A DNA stretch of 64,000 nt. Origin: Dryomyza anilis (Eukaryota > Arthropoda > Insecta > Diptera > Dryomyzidae). The stretch lies in NCBI GenBank assembly GCA_951804985.1, contig OX638135.1:41850471-41914470 (forward strand). The letters are read 5' to 3'. A program made the translations under genes and the position numbers. The notes under the pieces are model-generated. The model searched no databases. It worked only from the letters and a program-made list of their open reading frames with translations, and was not told where the DNA came from. This document shows, piece after piece, positions 61,238 through 64,000 of this stretch. Position 1 is the stretch's first letter; each line of letters begins with the position of its first letter.

Positions 61238-61597
61238 TTGTGATTAGAACAGTGTTATTTAAAAATTAAAACAAATTATTATAAATTATATAAAGTGTAG
61301 TGTACATTGTTCTACATTATTGTCTAACAATTGATTTAACCAATAGTTAATGTGCAATTATACAACTAATTGCAAACATTTTTTTGTAATAATTGCATAA
61401 AATAATACTGTTGCATGTAAATTGTTATTGTTATTTTATTTGTGTTTTCCAATTCTTCTTTGTGCTTTATTTGTTTATGCTAATCTCTTGTTGTGTTGTT
61501 AGTGTGTTCAAAATCAATAGCATTAGCCCCAGCGTTCCTTTTAAGTTCTTTTTTAGCACGAAATACTTTACTTTGCGTTTTTCTATAGTTTTATACT
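61238..61597. other. Non-coding between gypsy B and the LINE
   Basis: AT-rich with CAATTGATT, TAATTGCA words, then a T-rich, probable LINE 5' UTR from about 61400. No LTR for gypsy B recognised. Confidence 0.45.
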
Positions 61598-62230
61598 ATG
61601 GATTTCTTATCAGTCGAAAACTTCGCTGCGTGCTCACTGAGGGACAATTGTAAAAGTCAGAACATTTTAAACTCAATGTTTTCCTGTTCTGGTCCCTGTG
61701 GTCAATTATACCACGCTACATGTGCTAATATTTCCATTGGATGCACTGAATTTTTATGTTCAGTGCACTCAGGTCTGCAGTGGTATTGTCCTACTTGGAG
61801 ACCTCTTTCTCCATCAGTTTTCTTTGTTAAAATAAAGAACTTTGGTGAAAAACTTAATATTTTAAATTCCTATTACAATGAAATATTAAAAGAATTCAGC
61901 TAAACAGTAGCAAACAGTGATACTGCACATAAGCCTGACATTATTGGAGATAATACAGCTATCAATAATAAATCAGTCTCTGATAACGAACCTTCAACTA
62001 AATTAGTTGAAAAAAACGCAAAAGAAACAATACTAACAATAATATATCTTTAAGTCCTCCTAAGGCAAAACGTATTTCTCAAAGAACTTATATTATCCCT
62101 TCTCTTCCTTCTATCAGTCCTTCACTAATAGCAGCAACTCTGCCCAAAACAACCACAAGTAGTTTGACACCAGTTAGTGCTAGTTTAATGGCAATCCCAA
62201 AATTAAAAAAAAATCATATCTCGGTTGATG
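61598..62230 (+). pseudogene. LINE ORF1 with PHD-like zinc finger, broken
   Basis: MDFLSVENFAACSLRDNCKS.. starts the protein. FSCSGPCGQLYHATCANIS, FLCSVHSGLQWYCP give a Cys/His pattern (C-x3-C..H-x2-C..C..H/C) like the PHD/esterase-associated fingers of CR1-type ORF1. A stop falls at 61901. A Ser/Thr/Lys-rich continuation follows in other frames (AINNKSVSDNEPSTKLVEKN; IPSLPSISPSLIAATLPK). Confidence 0.7.
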
Positions 62231-62499
62231 TCTGACACGACAACATAAAATATTTCCAATTTTATAAAAACGAAAAAACTAGTGCCAATGGATACTTACT
62301 TATCTTGTAAGTATCTTGTAAATAGGAAACAGGCAATTTTATGCATCTTTTACTTTATCAAATCTTTGGACTGATAACATTCTTTTTTCCGAGTTCAAAA
62401 CCAAAAGAAACAATAGACCAACTAAAACAGTCCACCAAAATCCAAAAAACTCAAGCGCTCAAAGACTCGGGATCTCTTTCTATCTACTCAGAATTTCGC

Positions 62500-63795
62500 G
62501 AACGATATCATCGCGCTAACTGAAACATGGCTAAATAAGAGCTTTTCAAACGTTGAATTATTTGATAATTCATTCAATGTTTTTAGAAAAGATAAATTTG
62601 ACATTGAAAAATCTCCAGTCAGTGGTGGTATATTAATAGCAATAAGGAACAATTTAATAAGTTCCTTATTGGAAATTCCAATTGCTGCTTCATTAGAGCT
62701 TGTTTGTGTTAGGATTGTAAATACTTCACAATTCCTGTGTATATGTCTTAAACGCTTACATTCCTCCGAAAAGTAGCGTAGAAGTCTGTGAGACCTTATC
62801 TAAGTCCATAGATTTTGTATTGGAAATGCTTAATACTTCTGATGATATTATACTTTAAGGTGATTTTAATTTACCAGATTTAATATGGAATAACTCTGAC
62901 GACGACACATATTTCTGTGCGTCTAACTCTAAGTCTCGAAAAGAACAGATTTTTGTTGACCCTATATCATCTGACTTACAACAAGTAAGTTGTATTACTA
63001 ACTGTCTGGAACGACAACTTAACTTAGTATTTACTACAGATAGTAACAATATTGTAGTTACAAATTCGACGAATGTTCTAATGGACATTGATGCATATCA
63101 TCCGCCTCTAACAATATTTTATCAATCTGATAGAGCGAATATCATTAATAGTAAATCTGCAGACAAGACTTATGAATGATGAACTTGATTTTGCCATAAA
63201 CTATTTCTACCATGAACTCTTTTCCTGCATAGCACTATCTGTACCATATACCTTAAGTTCACTAAGATCTCATCGTATCTCTGGAACACTAAGGATTTGA
63301 AGATGCTACGTAACTCTAGGAATAGAGCATGGAATATATATGTCAGAAGTCAAGATCCAAGTGACCTAGAAACATATAACAAAATGTTTCTGGAATTCCA
63401 GTCTAGATCTAAAATTCTTTACACTGATAAAATGAAGATATAAATTTTATCAGATCCAAAGAAGTTCTGGGGTTTAATCAATACTAACAAAAAGAGCGAT
63501 GGTTTTCCTGCTTCTTTTAAAAATATTGATGGATTCACTAGCGACCCTAATGTCATATGTGCAAGCGTGTTTAAACAATCATTCTCTAATGATTCTTTTA
63601 TAATCGATGTTAATTATTTTGATTACATGCATTCTGCTCCTAAAACTTCATTAGTCTCTATATCATTTTCTCCCGAGCAGATTTTGCAATATATTTCGAC
63701 GATTGATGATGATTTTAGTTTTGGAGCAGACGGTATCCCGGCAACAGTTATAAAGAAATGTAGTAAAGCACTTTGTTCTATATTTAATAAATAAA
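62500..63795 (+). pseudogene. LINE ORF2: endonuclease and pre-RT region, broken
   Basis: Endonuclease: DIIALTETWLNKS (62505-62545) with the Glu, SGGILIAIRNNL (about 62625), GDFNLPDLIWNN after a stop (62860), and DIDAYHPPL (63090). Pre-RT: NRAWNIYVRSQDPSDLETYN (63320 on), a stop near 63440, and KKFWGLINTNKKSDGFP (63460). The first RT block is FGADGIPATVIKKCSKAL (63720-63773). The shape is that of CR1/Jockey ORF2. At least five frame breaks were seen. Confidence 0.78.
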
Positions 63796-63820
63796 TAAAT
63801 AAATAAATGAAAGTAATGCA

Positions 63821-64000
63821 GCCGCGGTAGCTCAGTGGTTAGTGCGTTGGACTGCGAGTCGAAAGGTCCCCGGTTCAAGCCTGGACGGGGGCTAACAACA
63901 TCTTTTCATAGAAACATTTTTCTATACCGCGCTACCTCTCGTCAGTAAATGGCAAACCTACAAGAGTAAAACCATTGCCTATGAAAAGCTCTCACCCGCC
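63821..64000 (+). mobile_element. tRNA-derived SINE, copy 3, cut by the window edge
   Basis: GCCGCGGTAGCTCAGTGGTT (box A) and GGTCCCCGGTTCAAGCCTGG (box B), then the body of the other two copies up to TCTCACCCGCC at the edge. It follows a (TAAA)n run that may belong to its target duplication or to the LINE. Confidence 0.9.

Larger units (their letters stand above)
61598..63795 (+). mobile_element. Non-LTR retrotransposon (CR1/Jockey group), 5' and middle part
   Basis: ORF1 with a PHD-like finger at 61598 is followed by broken ORF2 endonuclease and the beginning of RT. The element stops at 63795 in a TAAATAAATAAATAAAT run, where a SINE follows. The reverse transcriptase palm lies beyond that point or was lost. 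Confidence 0.8.

Overview
The window looks like intergenic, transposon-saturated DNA from a higher dipteran fly (inference). It is AT-rich, with long (TA)n tracts and mini-me-like elements carrying (GTCY)n arrays. It also has tRNA-derived SINEs, a LOA-type LINE with a DUF4780-like ORF1, Ty3/gypsy elements and hAT elements, and introns bounded by GT/AG. No bacterial gene organisation, CRISPR array, rRNA or convincing functional tRNA gene was seen. Almost all coding potential belongs to decayed mobile elements. The only good host-gene candidate is one coding exon at 3790-4612 (minus), a Lys/Ala-rich single-pass membrane protein resembling metadherin/LYRIC. It has a splice donor, and a hAT element sits 190 bp upstream of its ATG.

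Layout. 1-860: 3' end of a LINE. 864-1228: Helitron-like repeat, with a second copy at 10678-11045. 1655-2681: element with long inverted ends. 3790-4612: host exon. 4803-6397: hAT element with 13-bp inverted ends and an 8-bp target duplication. 7915-8730 and 12023-12755: mini-me-like elements. 11088-11918: hAT-type MITE. 13128-13340: 32-bp minisatellite. 13904-18578: LOA-type LINE with a 12-bp target duplication.

16947-32070 is a direct tandem duplication of about 7.6 kb. Each unit holds the LINE 3' part, AT-rich flank, broken Myb/SANT-like exons, a broken MIC26/27 (apolipoprotein O family) fragment and part of a CCCAAGTA-ended element. A third, inverted and better preserved MIC26/27 module lies at about 33000-35070, interrupted by a TA-flanked MITE. 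35800-36480 has coding-like, higher-GC sequence of unknown origin. 38098-40635 is another hAT-type element (12-bp ends, 8-bp target duplication) without a transposase.

42000-54000 holds a Ty3/gypsy element (gypsy A, minus) with one recognisable LTR and a tRNA-Ser-like primer site. It carries nested insertions: a SINE at its stop codon, a CCCAAGTA-ended element in RNase H, and in gag a mini-me holding a hAT-like element that holds another mini-me. 54889-61237 is a second decayed gypsy (gypsy B, minus) with 99-bp and 51-bp tandem repeats. 61598-63795 is a LINE with a PHD-like ORF1, followed by a SINE that runs off the window.

No cooperative gene system was found. The strongest unusual signals are the tandem duplication with its 27-bp junction filler, the CCCAAGTA-ended element family with apparent 2-bp target duplications, and the nested insertion stack inside gypsy A.
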